Source: Duganella sacchari (GTDB taxonomy: Bacteria > Pseudomonadota > Gammaproteobacteria > Burkholderiales > Burkholderiaceae_D). From it: a DNA stretch of 64,000 nt. This document shows positions 1 through 8,818 of the stretch, one piece after another. The position numbers were made by a program, and so were the translations under genes. The stretch covers positions 22,546 to 86,545 of the forward strand of contig NZ_FRCX01000018.1 in assembly GCF_900143065.1 (NCBI RefSeq). Reading direction: 5' to 3'. How positions within the stretch are numbered: position 1 is the stretch's first letter; each line of letters opens with the position of its first letter. The notes beneath the pieces were generated by a model that saw only the letters and a program-made list of their open reading frames with translations, made no database searches and was not told the DNA's origin.

Positions 1-68
1 TGGCGCAGCAGCTCGCGGCGCCGCGGACTTTTTGAGGCGAGATAGATCTTCTTTTCGACCGGCTTCAT
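1..68 (-). CDS. maf: Maf-family nucleotide pyrophosphatase, 5' part only
   Basis: Only the first 22 codons lie in the window; the gene continues past the left edge. The ATG is at 68 on the minus strand. The protein starts MKPVEKKIYLASKSPRRREL, which contains the S-x-S-x-R-R signature of the Maf/YhdE/YceF family at residues 12-17. These enzymes hydrolyse non-canonical or excess nucleoside triphosphates (dTTP/UTP or m7GTP) to monophosphates. It is the last visible gene of the yebC-to-maf operon and starts 11 bases after the rlmH stop codon. The substrate subtype cannot be told from this fragment. Confidence 0.85.
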   Translation of the reverse strand, partial: MKPVEKKIYLASKSPRRRELLR

Positions 69-79
69 GTCGTTATGTT

Positions 80-550
80 TTAAACGCGGTGATAAGGGTG
101 GTTCTGCGTAATGGTCCAGGCACGGTACAGCTGCTCTGCCAGCATCACGCGCACCATACCATGCGGCAGCGTCATACTGGAAATCCGTATCAAACCTTCC
201 GCGCGCGCCTTCAGCGCAGGATCGAGACCGTCGGCGCCGCCGATCAGGAAGGCCGTGTCGCGGCCGTCCTGCTGCCAGGCTTCCAGCTGCTGCGACAGGC
301 CCACCGAGGTGAGGTCCTTGCCGCGTTCATCGAGCGCAATGATGCGCACCGATTTCGGCAAGGCCGCTTCGATGCGCTCACGCTCCAGCGCCATGGCGGT
401 AGCCGCAGTCTTGCTGCCCGAACGTTCGACCGGCTTGATTTCCTTGAGCACGATCTTCAGTTCCGGCGGCATGCGCTTTACATACTCGGCGTAGCCGGTT
501 TCGATCCAGGCCGGCATTTTATGGCCGACCGCAGCGATGATCAGCTGCAT
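80..550 (-). CDS. rlmH: 23S rRNA (pseudouridine-1915-N3)-methyltransferase RlmH
   Basis: 156 aa, the normal length for RlmH, a SPOUT-class enzyme that uses SAM to methylate pseudouridine 1915 in helix 69 of 23S rRNA on the assembled 70S ribosome. The start MQLIIAAVGHKMPAWIE, the knot-region FLIGGADGL (about residues 101-109) and the C-terminal HPYHR are characteristic. It lies 6 bases after rsfS on the same strand. The rsfS-rlmH pairing is common in proteobacteria and puts two ribosome-acting factors in one transcript. Confidence 0.97.
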   Translation of the reverse strand: MQLIIAAVGHKMPAWIETGYAEYVKRMPPELKIVLKEIKPVERSGSKTAATAMALERERIEAALPKSVRIIALDERGKDLTSVGLSQQLEAWQQDGRDTAFLIGGADGLDPALKARAEGLIRISSMTLPHGMVRVMLAEQLYRAWTITQNHPYHRV

Positions 551-556
551 ACAGAT

Positions 557-1240
557 TTACTCAGCCGCTTTTTTGATACGCTTGATGACGGTCTTGGCCG
601 GCGCTTCTTCCGCCTTCGGCTTGGCTGCGCGTGGCTTTGGTGCTGCTTTCAGTGCTTTGACGGCTGCGACGGTGGCCTTTGGCGCACCGACCTTGATCTT
701 CTTGCCAGCTGGGACGGCGGCCGGTTTGGCAGCGGCTTTCTTGGCGGTGGTGGTGGCTTTTGCAGCAGCCGGCTTGCGCGCGGTGGTCTTCTTTTCGATC
801 ACGGCTTCAGCGGCAACCGCCTTTTTACCAGCGGCCAGGTGGCTGCTGATCTTCTTCGGTGCGTCGGCTTCTTCGCCTTCCTTGGTCGACTTGCGCTTGG
901 CGGCGCCCAGTTTGACCGGCTTGTCGCCCCAGATTTCTTCCAGGCGGTAGTAGGCGCGGATTGGCGCTTGCATGATGTGGACGATGATGTCACCCAGGTC
1001 GACCAGCACCCATTCACCGGTGTCCTCGCCTTCCATGCCGTAGACTTCGCCGCCGGCGGCTTTGACCTTGTCGCGTACCGAGGCGGCCAGCGCCTTGGTC
1101 TGGCGGTTCGAGGTACCGGAAGCGATCGCGATGCGGTCGAACAGGCTGGTCAGGTGGGTGGTGTCGAACAGGGCGATGTCTTGGGCTTTAACGTCTTCGA
1201 GAGCGTCAACGACCAGGGTTTGCAGTTTTTTGATGTCCAT
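557..1240 (-). CDS. rsfS: Ribosome silencing factor RsfS with long Lys/Ala-rich tail
   Basis: 227 aa. Residues 1 to about 112 form the RsfS/Iojap core (LFDRIAIASGTSNRQTKALA, then GEWVLVDLGDIIVHIM). The core binds uL14 and blocks subunit joining when nutrients are scarce. RsfS is usually about 105-130 aa. Here about 115 further residues follow, dominated by Lys, Ala, Pro and Thr, like a histone-H1 or PAKKA tail and probably disordered and nucleic-acid binding. There is no frameshift: the tail is in frame and ends in IKRIKKAAE. The start codon overlaps the nadD stop by one base. Confidence 0.93.
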   Translation of the reverse strand: MDIKKLQTLVVDALEDVKAQDIALFDTTHLTSLFDRIAIASGTSNRQTKALAASVRDKVKAAGGEVYGMEGEDTGEWVLVDLGDIIVHIMQAPIRAYYRLEEIWGDKPVKLGAAKRKSTKEGEEADAPKKISSHLAAGKKAVAAEAVIEKKTTARKPAAAKATTTAKKAAAKPAAVPAGKKIKVGAPKATVAAVKALKAAPKPRAAKPKAEEAPAKTVIKRIKKAAE

Positions 1241-1899
1241 TAGCTTTTGTATAGATGGTGTTGTTCAATATAGTCTAGCACTAGCGGCGGGATAAGCGAG
1301 TTTGCCTGTTCCCCCCGTTGTAATGCCGCACGTATCTGGGTAGCGGAGATATCCACCGCGAAGTCTTGTGCCAGATAAGTCAGACCATGCGGCGTGTTAC
1401 GGATTTGTTCAGGCGTCGCCAATCGCTTGGAAAACGCCTCTGCCACCGCTGGCGGCAAGCCAGCAGTCGCAAGGTTATAGCCGGGGCGCGCAGCCACGCA
1501 GATATGCGCGTAGCTGAACAACGCCTGCCATTCGTGCCAGGTGTCGAGCCGCTGCAACTGGTCGGCGCCCATCAGGAAGGCGATGGATGCCTGCGGCCCC
1601 AATTCGTCGCGCACATTGCGCAGCGTATCGATGGTGTAGGTGGCCAGCCCCTGGGCGCCACGCGCGATTTCCTGCATGTCCACCGCCACGCTGAACGGCT
1701 GGCCGGCAAACGCCAGCGCCACCATGTCGGCGCGTTGCTGCGACGAGGCTTTCAGCGTGGCTTTCTGCCACGGCAGTCCGGTAGGGATCACGCGCAACTG
1801 GTCGACCTGCAGCAGATTGGCGAAATACCCGCCCAACGCGACGTGACCTAGATGCACCGGATCGTAGCTGCCTCCCAGCAGTGCGATGCGGTATGCCAT
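1240..1899 (-). CDS. nadD: Nicotinate-nucleotide adenylyltransferase
   Basis: 219 aa. Joins ATP and nicotinate mononucleotide to give deamido-NAD in NAD synthesis. The nucleotidyltransferase motif GGSYDPVHLGH at residues 9-19 holds the H-x-G-H catalytic signature. DISATQIR near the C-terminus matches the second conserved (ISxTxxR) motif. Length is typical. It sits between hemF and rsfS with almost no spacing, so it should be co-transcribed. Confidence 0.97.
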   Translation of the reverse strand: MAYRIALLGGSYDPVHLGHVALGGYFANLLQVDQLRVIPTGLPWQKATLKASSQQRADMVALAFAGQPFSVAVDMQEIARGAQGLATYTIDTLRNVRDELGPQASIAFLMGADQLQRLDTWHEWQALFSYAHICVAARPGYNLATAGLPPAVAEAFSKRLATPEQIRNTPHGLTYLAQDFAVDISATQIRAALQRGEQANSLIPPLVLDYIEQHHLYKS

Positions 1900-1901
1900 C
1901 G

Positions 1902-2816
1902 TTATGCAGCGAGCCAGTCGCGGTGCGGCAGGAAGTCGGTGTACAGCGCCGCTTCCGGCGAGCCGTCTTCAGGTTCCCAGCGATAGCGCCATTTCACGAT
2001 CGGCGGCATCGACATCAGGATGGCTTCGGTACGGCCGCCTGATTGCAGGCCAAACAGCGTGCCACGGTCGAATACCAGGTTGAATTCGACATAGCGGCCG
2101 CGCCGGTAAGCCTGGAAGTCGCGTTCGCGCTCGCCGTAAGGCGTGTCCTTGCGCGACGTCAGGATGGGCAGGTAAGCCTTGAGGAAGGCATCGCCGACGC
2201 TTTGCGTCATGGCGTAGCTTTGCTCGAAGCCTGCGTCGTTGTAGTCATCAAAGAAGATGCCGCCTACGCCGCGGGCTTCCTGGCGGTGCTTCAGGTAGAA
2301 ATACCCGTCGCACCATTTCTTGAACCGGTCATGCAGGTCTTCGCCAAACGGCGCCAACGCGTCACGGCAGGTTTGATGGAAGTGTTTGACGTCTTCCTGG
2401 TTGCCGTAATAGGGCGTCAGGTCCATGCCGCCGCCAAACCACCACACCGGCTCGCCTGCAGCATTGGTGGTGCTGAAGAAGCGCACATTCATATGCACCG
2501 TCGGCGCGTACGGATTGCGCGGGTGGATCACCAGCGACACGCCCATGGCTTCCCATGGATTGCCGCCGATATCCGGGCGGTGCGCTGCGGCCGATGGCGG
2601 CAGCTTGGCGCCCAGCACGTGCGAGAAATTCACCCCGCCGCGCTCAATCACATTGCCTTCTTCGACCAGACGTGAAATCCCGCCGCCGCCTTCGGCGCGC
2701 TGCCACTCATCGCGCAGGAAGGATTTGCCGTCGACGGCTTCCAGCGCTTGCACGATGCGGTGTTGCAGATCGAGCAGCCAGGCTTTGACTGCTGCGGTGT
2801 CCGGGGCGGAAGACAT
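1902..2816 (-). CDS. hemF: Oxygen-dependent coproporphyrinogen III oxidase
   Basis: 304 aa. Converts coproporphyrinogen III to protoporphyrinogen IX with O2 during heme synthesis. Diagnostic stretches are WWFGGGMDLTPYYG, RGVGGIFFDDYND and FNLVFDRGTLFGLQSGGR, all strongly conserved in HemF. Full length. The ATG lies 1 base beyond the purD stop. Being cytoplasmic and oxygen-dependent, it fits an aerobic life style. Confidence 0.97.
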   Translation of the reverse strand: MSSAPDTAAVKAWLLDLQHRIVQALEAVDGKSFLRDEWQRAEGGGGISRLVEEGNVIERGGVNFSHVLGAKLPPSAAAHRPDIGGNPWEAMGVSLVIHPRNPYAPTVHMNVRFFSTTNAAGEPVWWFGGGMDLTPYYGNQEDVKHFHQTCRDALAPFGEDLHDRFKKWCDGYFYLKHRQEARGVGGIFFDDYNDAGFEQSYAMTQSVGDAFLKAYLPILTSRKDTPYGERERDFQAYRRGRYVEFNLVFDRGTLFGLQSGGRTEAILMSMPPIVKWRYRWEPEDGSPEAALYTDFLPHRDWLAA

Positions 2817-2817
2817 C

Positions 2818-4086
2818 TCAGTGTTTCAGACCGCGCCAGCCGATATCGCGGCGGCACTGCATGCCTGCAAAGCTGATCTGGTCGACCGCTTCGTAAGCCT
2901 GTTTCTGCGCCAGCTTGACGCTGTCGCCCAGGCCGACCACGCACAGCACGCGGCCACCGGTCACTTGCAGCTGGCCGTTCACGTCGGCGGTGCCAGCGTG
3001 GAAGGTCACCGATTCCGGCGTTTCGGCCGGGATGCCTTCGATCACAGCGCCTTTTTGCGGCGTGTCCGGATAGCCTTCAGCAGCCAGCACCACGCCAACG
3101 GCGGTGCGGCGGTCCCATTCCAGTTCGATCTGGTCCAGCGTGCCGTTGACGGCATGTTCCATCACCGCCACCAGGTCGGTCTTCAGACGCGACATGATAG
3201 GCTGGGTTTCCGGATCGCCCATGCGGCAGTTGAATTCCAGCGTGCGCGGATTGCCGGCAGCGTCGATCATCAGGCCGGCGTACAGGAAGCCGGTAAAGAC
3301 GATGCCGTCCTTCGCCATGCCGGCGATGGTCGGGTTGATGATCTCGCGCATCACGCGTGCATGCATCGCCGGCGTCACGATCGGGGCAGGGGAGTAGGCG
3401 CCCATGCCGCCCGTGTTCGGGCCTTCGTCGTTGTCCTTGAGGCGCTTGTGATCCTGGCTGGTGGCCAGCGGCAGAATGTTTTTGCCATCGCACATGACGA
3501 TGAAGCTGGCTTCTTCGCCAGCCAGGAATTCTTCAATCACGATACGCGCGCCGGCGTCGCCGAAGCGGTTGTCGGCCAGCATATCGTCCACCGCGCGGTG
3601 GGCTTCTTCCAGCGACAATGCCACCACTACGCCTTTGCCGGCAGCCAGGCCGTCGGCCTTGATGACGATAGGTGCGCCGTTGGCGTCGATGTAGGCGTGT
3701 GCTTGCGCCACGTCCGAGAAGGTCTGGTATTTGGCAGTCGGAATGCCGTGACGGTGCATGAAGGCCTTGGCGAAGTCTTTCGACGACTCCAGCTGCGCCG
3801 CTTCCCTGGTCGGGCCGAATACTTTCAGGCCGCGCGCGCGGAACAGGTTGACGATGCCGCCAGCCAGCGGGGTCTCCGGACCGACCACGGTCAGGCTGAT
3901 GCCTTCGCTTTCCACGAAGTTGGCCAGTTCGAGCAGGTCGGTGATGTTGACGTTGACCAGGCGCGCGTCGCGCGCGGTGCCGCCGTTACCCGGGGCCACG
4001 TACACCATCTGAATGCGCTCGGACTGCGCCAGTTTCCAGGCCAGTGCATGTTCACGGCCGCCGGAGCCGACTACCAAAATTTTCAT
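2818..4086 (-). CDS. purD: Phosphoribosylamine-glycine ligase
   Basis: 422 aa. The second step of purine synthesis: it ligates glycine to phosphoribosylamine using ATP. It starts MKILVVGSGGREHALAWKLA and carries the ATP-grasp segment VIKADGLAAGKGV at about residues 142-154 and GFLYAGLMI further on. Full length, 6 bases downstream of yebC and 1 base before hemF. Confidence 0.98.
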   Translation of the reverse strand: MKILVVGSGGREHALAWKLAQSERIQMVYVAPGNGGTARDARLVNVNITDLLELANFVESEGISLTVVGPETPLAGGIVNLFRARGLKVFGPTREAAQLESSKDFAKAFMHRHGIPTAKYQTFSDVAQAHAYIDANGAPIVIKADGLAAGKGVVVALSLEEAHRAVDDMLADNRFGDAGARIVIEEFLAGEEASFIVMCDGKNILPLATSQDHKRLKDNDEGPNTGGMGAYSPAPIVTPAMHARVMREIINPTIAGMAKDGIVFTGFLYAGLMIDAAGNPRTLEFNCRMGDPETQPIMSRLKTDLVAVMEHAVNGTLDQIELEWDRRTAVGVVLAAEGYPDTPQKGAVIEGIPAETPESVTFHAGTADVNGQLQVTGGRVLCVVGLGDSVKLAQKQAYEAVDQISFAGMQCRRDIGWRGLKH

Positions 4087-4092
4087 AAGTCC

Positions 4093-4818
4093 TCAGTCTT
4101 CGATTTCAACGTTGGAATACACTTCCTGCACATCGTCCAGGGCTTCCAGCGCGTCCAGCAGCTTCTGCATCTTGACCGCGTTGTCGCCGGTGACGCTGGT
4201 AACGGCATCCGGCTTCATGATGATCTCGGCCACTTCAGCCTTGAAGCCCTTGGCTTCCAGCGCATCTTTGACGCCAGCGAAATCGTGCGGACCGCACAGC
4301 ACTTCAATGCCGCCTTCTTCATCGGTGACGATGTCTTCGGCGCCAGCTTCCAGCGCGGCTTCCATCAGCGCGTCTTCATTGGTGCCCGGCGCGAACAGGA
4401 ACTGGCCGCAGTGCTTGAACATGAAGGCCACCGAGCCTTCATTGCCCATATTGCCGCCGTTCTTGTTGAAGGCGTTGCGGACTTCAGCCACGGTACGTAC
4501 GCGGTTGTCGGTCATGCAGTCGACGATGATGGCGGCGCCGCCGATGCCGTAGCCTTCGTAGCGCACCTCTTCATACGAGGCGCCGTCTTCGCCGCCGGTG
4601 CCGCGCGTGATCGCGCGTTGCACGTTATCCTTCGGCATATTGGCGTCGGCCGCCTTGTCGATGGCCAGACGCAGGCGCGGGTTGGAGGTGATGTCGCCGC
4701 CACCCATGCGTGCAGCAACGGTAATTTCCTTGATCAGGCGAGTCCAGATCTTGCCGCGTTTCGCGTCAGTTGCTGCTTTTTTGTGCTTGATGTTGGCCCA
4801 TTTGCTGTGTCCAGCCAT
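4093..4818 (-). CDS. yebC: YebC/PmpR-family DNA-binding or translation-associated factor
   Basis: 241 aa, the usual length. The N-terminal MAGHSKWANIKHKKAATDAK is the hallmark of the YebC/PmpR/TACO1 family. Members were described as transcriptional regulators; some are now linked to translation through difficult sequences. RMGGGDITSNPRLRLAIDKA and the acidic C-terminus (SNVEIED) also fit. It is the first gene of the operon that runs to maf. A promoter should lie in the 73 bases between it and the glycosyltransferase gene, but I could not assign one. Confidence 0.95.
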   Translation of the reverse strand: MAGHSKWANIKHKKAATDAKRGKIWTRLIKEITVAARMGGGDITSNPRLRLAIDKAADANMPKDNVQRAITRGTGGEDGASYEEVRYEGYGIGGAAIIVDCMTDNRVRTVAEVRNAFNKNGGNMGNEGSVAFMFKHCGQFLFAPGTNEDALMEAALEAGAEDIVTDEEGGIEVLCGPHDFAGVKDALEAKGFKAEVAEIIMKPDAVTSVTGDNAVKMQKLLDALEALDDVQEVYSNVEIED

Positions 4819-4891
4819 GTTCGGTCTTCCTTCGACGGTGTTTCGCTCGTTAAGCGTTGATAATCGTTGGTGCTGCGGTGAGGGCGGTATT

Positions 4892-6007
4892 CTAGCATAG
4901 GGGCCGGGCCAAAACTTTTTCCATCACCTCTGGCAGGCCGATTTTGTCGACCCAGTCGCCGAATTGCCTGACATGGATAACGGTGCTGTTTTCGCGGTCG
5001 ATCGGCACCCATTCCGGGTTGTTCTGGCGCATCAGGGCAATCACCGGCACGTGCACCGCATTCGCCAGGTGCATCACGGCAGTTTCCACCGTCACGATCA
5101 GGCTGCACAGGCTCAGGATGGCCGGCAGCTGGAAGAAGTTGTCGACGGCAGAGAACAAATGGGTGCCTGGCATGGCCATCTTGTCGTACAGCGCCTGGGC
5201 GGCCGGCAGTTCTTCCGGCACAACGTTGATAATAAAGCCAGCATCCTGCCATGACGCGTGGCTGCGCATTTCCTCGATCAGCGCGAACACGCGTTCCAGC
5301 GGCCAGCAGCGTTCCTCGCCTTTGGAATAGGCGTTGACGAAGACTACCTTGGCACCCAGCTTCCAGTCCGCCAATTGCTGGCGCGCGTAATCCATCCACT
5401 GGTCCGGAATGTGGATGTCGGGGTAGCGGTCCTGCGGCGGGATGCTGAGGCCAAAGGCGCTGGTGAACCACTGCGCGTAGATGTCGCTTACATGCGGCAC
5501 GTTGGCTTCCTGCGATTCATACAGCGGAATGGTGGCGTTGAACTTGAGGATGCTGAGGATCTTGGACAGCTCGAAGAAACGGTACTTGTGTTTTTTCAGG
5601 CCGACGATATAACCGCGCGGGCTGATCTCGCGCGCCAGCCGCGCGTAGCGGTGGCAGGCCATGTGGGTGAACGACACCACCAGCGGATAGTCCTCGCGCT
5701 GCGCAGCGGCGATGGATTGCGCATACAGCGCCGGGCTGTAGGTCTCGGTATAGGTCTTGTCGATGTAGGGGCTGGCGGCAAGCCAGTCAAACAGTGAGTA
5801 GTTTTTCAGATGCGGCCACTCGGCCGGGTTATCCGTGCGCCGCCGCTCGTCCACCCACAGGTCGATCGCCAGATGCGGATACGCGCGCTTCAGTGCGCGA
5901 AAACACATTTGCATGTAGGTGAAATCGCCGATGGCCATGTGGGTGATCACCAGGATTTTTTTCGCTTGCGCGAGCTGCGGTGCAGAAATTAATTGTTTCA
6001 TTTTCAA
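4892..6007 (-). CDS. Family 9 (heptosyltransferase-like) glycosyltransferase
   Basis: 371 aa. The start KKILVITHMAIGDFTYMQ and the C-terminal segment VTVETAVMHLANAVHVPVIAL match the ADP-heptose:LPS heptosyltransferase superfamily (GT9), where D/E-T-x-x-x-H-L contacts the sugar nucleotide. A role in LPS or capsule decoration is likely, but the donor and acceptor cannot be read from the sequence. It stands alone upstream of yebC, not in an LPS cluster. Confidence 0.85.
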   Translation of the reverse strand: MKMKQLISAPQLAQAKKILVITHMAIGDFTYMQMCFRALKRAYPHLAIDLWVDERRRTDNPAEWPHLKNYSLFDWLAASPYIDKTYTETYSPALYAQSIAAAQREDYPLVVSFTHMACHRYARLAREISPRGYIVGLKKHKYRFFELSKILSILKFNATIPLYESQEANVPHVSDIYAQWFTSAFGLSIPPQDRYPDIHIPDQWMDYARQQLADWKLGAKVVFVNAYSKGEERCWPLERVFALIEEMRSHASWQDAGFIINVVPEELPAAQALYDKMAMPGTHLFSAVDNFFQLPAILSLCSLIVTVETAVMHLANAVHVPVIALMRQNNPEWVPIDRENSTVIHVRQFGDWVDKIGLPEVMEKVLARPLC

Positions 6008-6138
6008 TAAGTCGTAAAGCGAAATCGCGTCGAGCTTGCCAGCATTTGAGATTATTGCATACTGGGAAACAAGTTAAAGTGTGTTAAGAATGACTTAAAG
6101 TTGCTTATAGAGGAGCTCCTCCACTTTTTGTAGAGAAG

Positions 6139-6156
6139 CTGTCATATCCTCCTGCT
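6139..6156 (+). promoter_or_regulatory. Possible Pho box upstream of the phoD-like gene
   Basis: CTGTCAT at 6139-6145 is an exact match to the first half-site of the PhoB box. The second half about 11 bases on (TCCTGCT/CTGCTAC) is a poor match. It lies about 40-58 bases before the phosphatase ATG, a sensible place for phosphate-starvation control. Only the first half-site is convincing. Confidence 0.35.
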
Positions 6157-6196
6157 ACGGTTTACCTTTTGACATCATCGTAGTACGGGAGCAGAC

Positions 6197-8707
6197 ATGG
6201 ATCGACGGCAGTTTCTGAAGTTCGGCAGCTTTATCACGGTATCGGCAGCATCGGGGATGGGCCTGACGGCCTGCGGTGGCAGCGACAGCGCGCCCGCTAG
6301 CGGCTTGCCGCCAGCCAGCGGCGCCTGGAAATTCCCACAGAGTGTGGCTTCGGGAGATCCGCGTCCGGACAGCATCCTGCTGTGGACGCGCGCCGTGCAA
6401 GCCTCGGCCGACGCGGTGGCCGTCGCCACGGGCAGCGACGCCTCCATCCGCCTGATTGTGACGTCTGTCGACAACAGTGCTGCGCTGGGCAGTAACAAAG
6501 AGTTAAGCGGCGCCACGGTGGCCGATGTGAGCCTGCCGCTGCAAGTCCAGTACGACAACACCATCCGCCACAAGCTGACCGGCCTGACCGCCGGCACCAC
6601 CTACTACTACCAGTTCATCGCGGGCGACAACCGCTCCAACGTCGGCCGCTTCAAGACCGCGCCAGCCGTGGATGCGGACGTCTCGCAGCTGCAGTTCGTC
6701 TACATGACCTGCCAGGACTGGAGCGTCAACCACTGGGGCGCGATGTCGTCCATCGCTGCCGAGAACCTGGACTTCATCGTCCACCTGGGCGACTATATCT
6801 ACGAGACCGTCGGCGACGACTTCCAGCTGGGCGCGGTGGAAAGCCGCCACGACACGCTGGTGCTGCCGGACGGCCTTTACAAGAGCGGCAACGCGGGCGC
6901 CAAGTACGCCAACTCGCTGGCCGACTACCGCTACCTGTACAAGAAATACCGCACCGATACGCGCCTGCAGGCGCTGCACGAGCGCTTCGCCTTTATCGCC
7001 ATCTGGGACGACCACGAGTTCTCCGACGATGCGTGGCAAGATGCGCAGACCTACGACAACAGCTTCAACGCGGACGGCTCGGACCTGCACCAGCCTTCGC
7101 GTCGCCGCAACGCCAACCAGGCCTGGTTTGAATTCATGCCGGCCGATGTCTCGCTGGATGCGGCCAACACCACCTTCCAGAACATCAAGATCTACCGCGA
7201 CTTCCAGTTCGGCAAGCTGATGCAGCTGGTGATGACCGACGAGCGCCTGTATCGCGCCGACCACATCATTCCGGAATCGGCGATCAATCCTGCCACCGGC
7301 AAACCGCTGGGCCGCATCGGCTCGCGCTACCTGGTGCCGCAAGACCTGTTCAACTCGGTGGAAGCGCAGAAGATGGCCGGCGCCGAAACCATCGGCCTGG
7401 ACCCGCTGACCACCGCCACCATGCTGGGCAATACCCAGCGCCAGTGGTGGATGGACAAGATGAAGGCCGCTACCTCGACCTGGAAAGTGTGGGGCAACGA
7501 AGTGTCGCTGCTGCGCATGGGCCTGAATGGTGTGGACGCAATTGCCACGTTGCTGGCCCTGAACGCGGTGACCACGCTGGCTACGTCGGTGGGCACCACT
7601 GCTGCTGCGGCTGGCGGCAATTTTGCAGTGGCTGGCGCCATCGTTGCTGCGGTGACCGCTGGTGCTTCCGCCGCAGTGGCGCAAGCAGGCGCGGTGGCGA
7701 TTGCTACTGCTGCCGCGACTGGCGGCGCAGCCGATGCGCAAGCTGCCGCTGGCGTAAAAGCCGGCCTGAGCACCGCCCAGGCGACGATTGCGGTGGGCAC
7801 CTTTGCCAAAGTGGCGGCCGCTGCCTCGGCCGGCCAGACCGGCGCGGCGCTGGCGGCCGTTGCTGGCCAGACCATCGCGTTTGGCTACATCAAACCGGAC
7901 GTGCAGGCCAAGAAAGCGGATTCGGTGTTCGTGGCCGCATCGGGCAAGAAAGACGCGCTGTCGGCGTTCTTCACCAAATTCCTGTTCAACTGCGACCAGT
8001 GGGACGGCTATAACAGCGAACGCAAGGCGCTGATGTCGCACCTGAAAACCAACAACGTCGGCAACGTCGTGGCGATTACCGGCGACATCCACTCCTTCTT
8101 CGCCGGCACCGTCAACGATGATTTCGATGCAGCCAATGGCGGCACGCCTGTGATGGTGGACCTGGTATCGGCCGGCATCAGCTCGGATTCGTTCTTCAGC
8201 TACCTGCGCGATGCGGCCTCGACGCTGGGCGACATCAGCACGCTAGTGTCCTACCCGCTGGCCGTACCGGTGCCGGGCCTGGGCACGGTCAACCTGAGCT
8301 TCAACCTGCTCGACTATACCATGGGCAAGGCAGTACCGACGGCGGCCTCGCTGGCCGAACAGACCCGCGTGCAGCTGCGCGGTGCGCTGGCGGTCAAAGG
8401 TGTGCCTGAAGCGCAACTGGATGCCACGGTCGGCGCCGTGCTGACCGGTCTGCAAGCCAACAGCGACTTCAACACCAGCCTGCTGGGACTGGCGCAGCAA
8501 CTGGCATCGCTGGGCAATAACCCGTGGCTCAAGCACCTGAACACGGACGCCCAGGGCTACACGCTGGTGACGCTGACCCCGGGCAAGATGACCGCCCAGT
8601 TCCGCCAGGTGAACAAGCTGGTCGGCACCACCGCGCCAGGCACCATCGTTGCCCGCACCACTACCGCGACGGTGACGGCGGGTTCGCCTTCTGTAGCGAT
8701 CAGCTAA
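6197..8707 (+). CDS. phoD: PhoD-like alkaline phosphatase, Tat-exported, with large insertions
   Basis: 836 aa, well above the roughly 500-600 aa usual for PhoD. The start MDRRQFLKFGSFITVSAASG is a twin-arginine signal, and LTACGG at residues 23-28 could also serve as a lipobox. Catalytic-core motifs are present: VHLGDYIYE (metal-binding Asp), AIWDDHEFSDD, and AITGDIHSFF near the C-terminus. PhoD enzymes hydrolyse phosphate mono- and diesters outside the cytoplasm using Fe/Ca. Between the NEV segment (about residue 435) and DKK-type core sequence there is an Ala/Gly-rich insertion at about residues 448-560 that looks hydrophobic or helical. A second insertion follows the SAGISSDSFF segment. 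Function as a phosphatase is well supported; the insertions are unexplained. Confidence 0.9.
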   Translation: MDRRQFLKFGSFITVSAASGMGLTACGGSDSAPASGLPPASGAWKFPQSVASGDPRPDSILLWTRAVQASADAVAVATGSDASIRLIVTSVDNSAALGSNKELSGATVADVSLPLQVQYDNTIRHKLTGLTAGTTYYYQFIAGDNRSNVGRFKTAPAVDADVSQLQFVYMTCQDWSVNHWGAMSSIAAENLDFIVHLGDYIYETVGDDFQLGAVESRHDTLVLPDGLYKSGNAGAKYANSLADYRYLYKKYRTDTRLQALHERFAFIAIWDDHEFSDDAWQDAQTYDNSFNADGSDLHQPSRRRNANQAWFEFMPADVSLDAANTTFQNIKIYRDFQFGKLMQLVMTDERLYRADHIIPESAINPATGKPLGRIGSRYLVPQDLFNSVEAQKMAGAETIGLDPLTTATMLGNTQRQWWMDKMKAATSTWKVWGNEVSLLRMGLNGVDAIATLLALNAVTTLATSVGTTAAAAGGNFAVAGAIVAAVTAGASAAVAQAGAVAIATAAATGGAADAQAAAGVKAGLSTAQATIAVGTFAKVAAAASAGQTGAALAAVAGQTIAFGYIKPDVQAKKADSVFVAASGKKDALSAFFTKFLFNCDQWDGYNSERKALMSHLKTNNVGNVVAITGDIHSFFAGTVNDDFDAANGGTPVMVDLVSAGISSDSFFSYLRDAASTLGDISTLVSYPLAVPVPGLGTVNLSFNLLDYTMGKAVPTAASLAEQTRVQLRGALAVKGVPEAQLDATVGAVLTGLQANSDFNTSLLGLAQQLASLGNNPWLKHLNTDAQGYTLVTLTPGKMTAQFRQVNKLVGTTAPGTIVARTTTATVTAGSPSVAIS

Positions 8708-8719
8708 CTGCTACCCCGG

Positions 8720-8747
8720 ACGCGCTGCTGGCATGCCGGCAGCGCGT
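8720..8747. terminator. 28-bp near-perfect palindrome after phoD
   Basis: ACGCGCTGC at 8720-8728 pairs with GCAGCGCGT at 8739-8747, and the centre is itself palindromic, leaving one G-T wobble. It lies 13 bases after the phosphatase stop and has no following T-run. It could end or stabilise the phoD transcript. A second hairpin (CCCCG/CGGGG) inside a CTGAC...GTCAG frame follows at 8756-8785. Confidence 0.45.
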
Positions 8748-8818
8748 CCACGGAGCTGACCCCGCCTTGCCGGGGTGGCCGTCAGCAACCATTCCCGTTT
8801 GCCCGTACAATCTTGCGT

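Noticed and set aside
2425..4860. 811-codon plus-strand frame opposite hemF, purD and yebC
   Set aside because: Antisense to conserved housekeeping genes; low-complexity His/Val-rich product.
6169..6174. TTGACA before phoD as a -35 box
   Set aside because: A matching -10 would fall on the start codon, so it cannot drive this gene from there.
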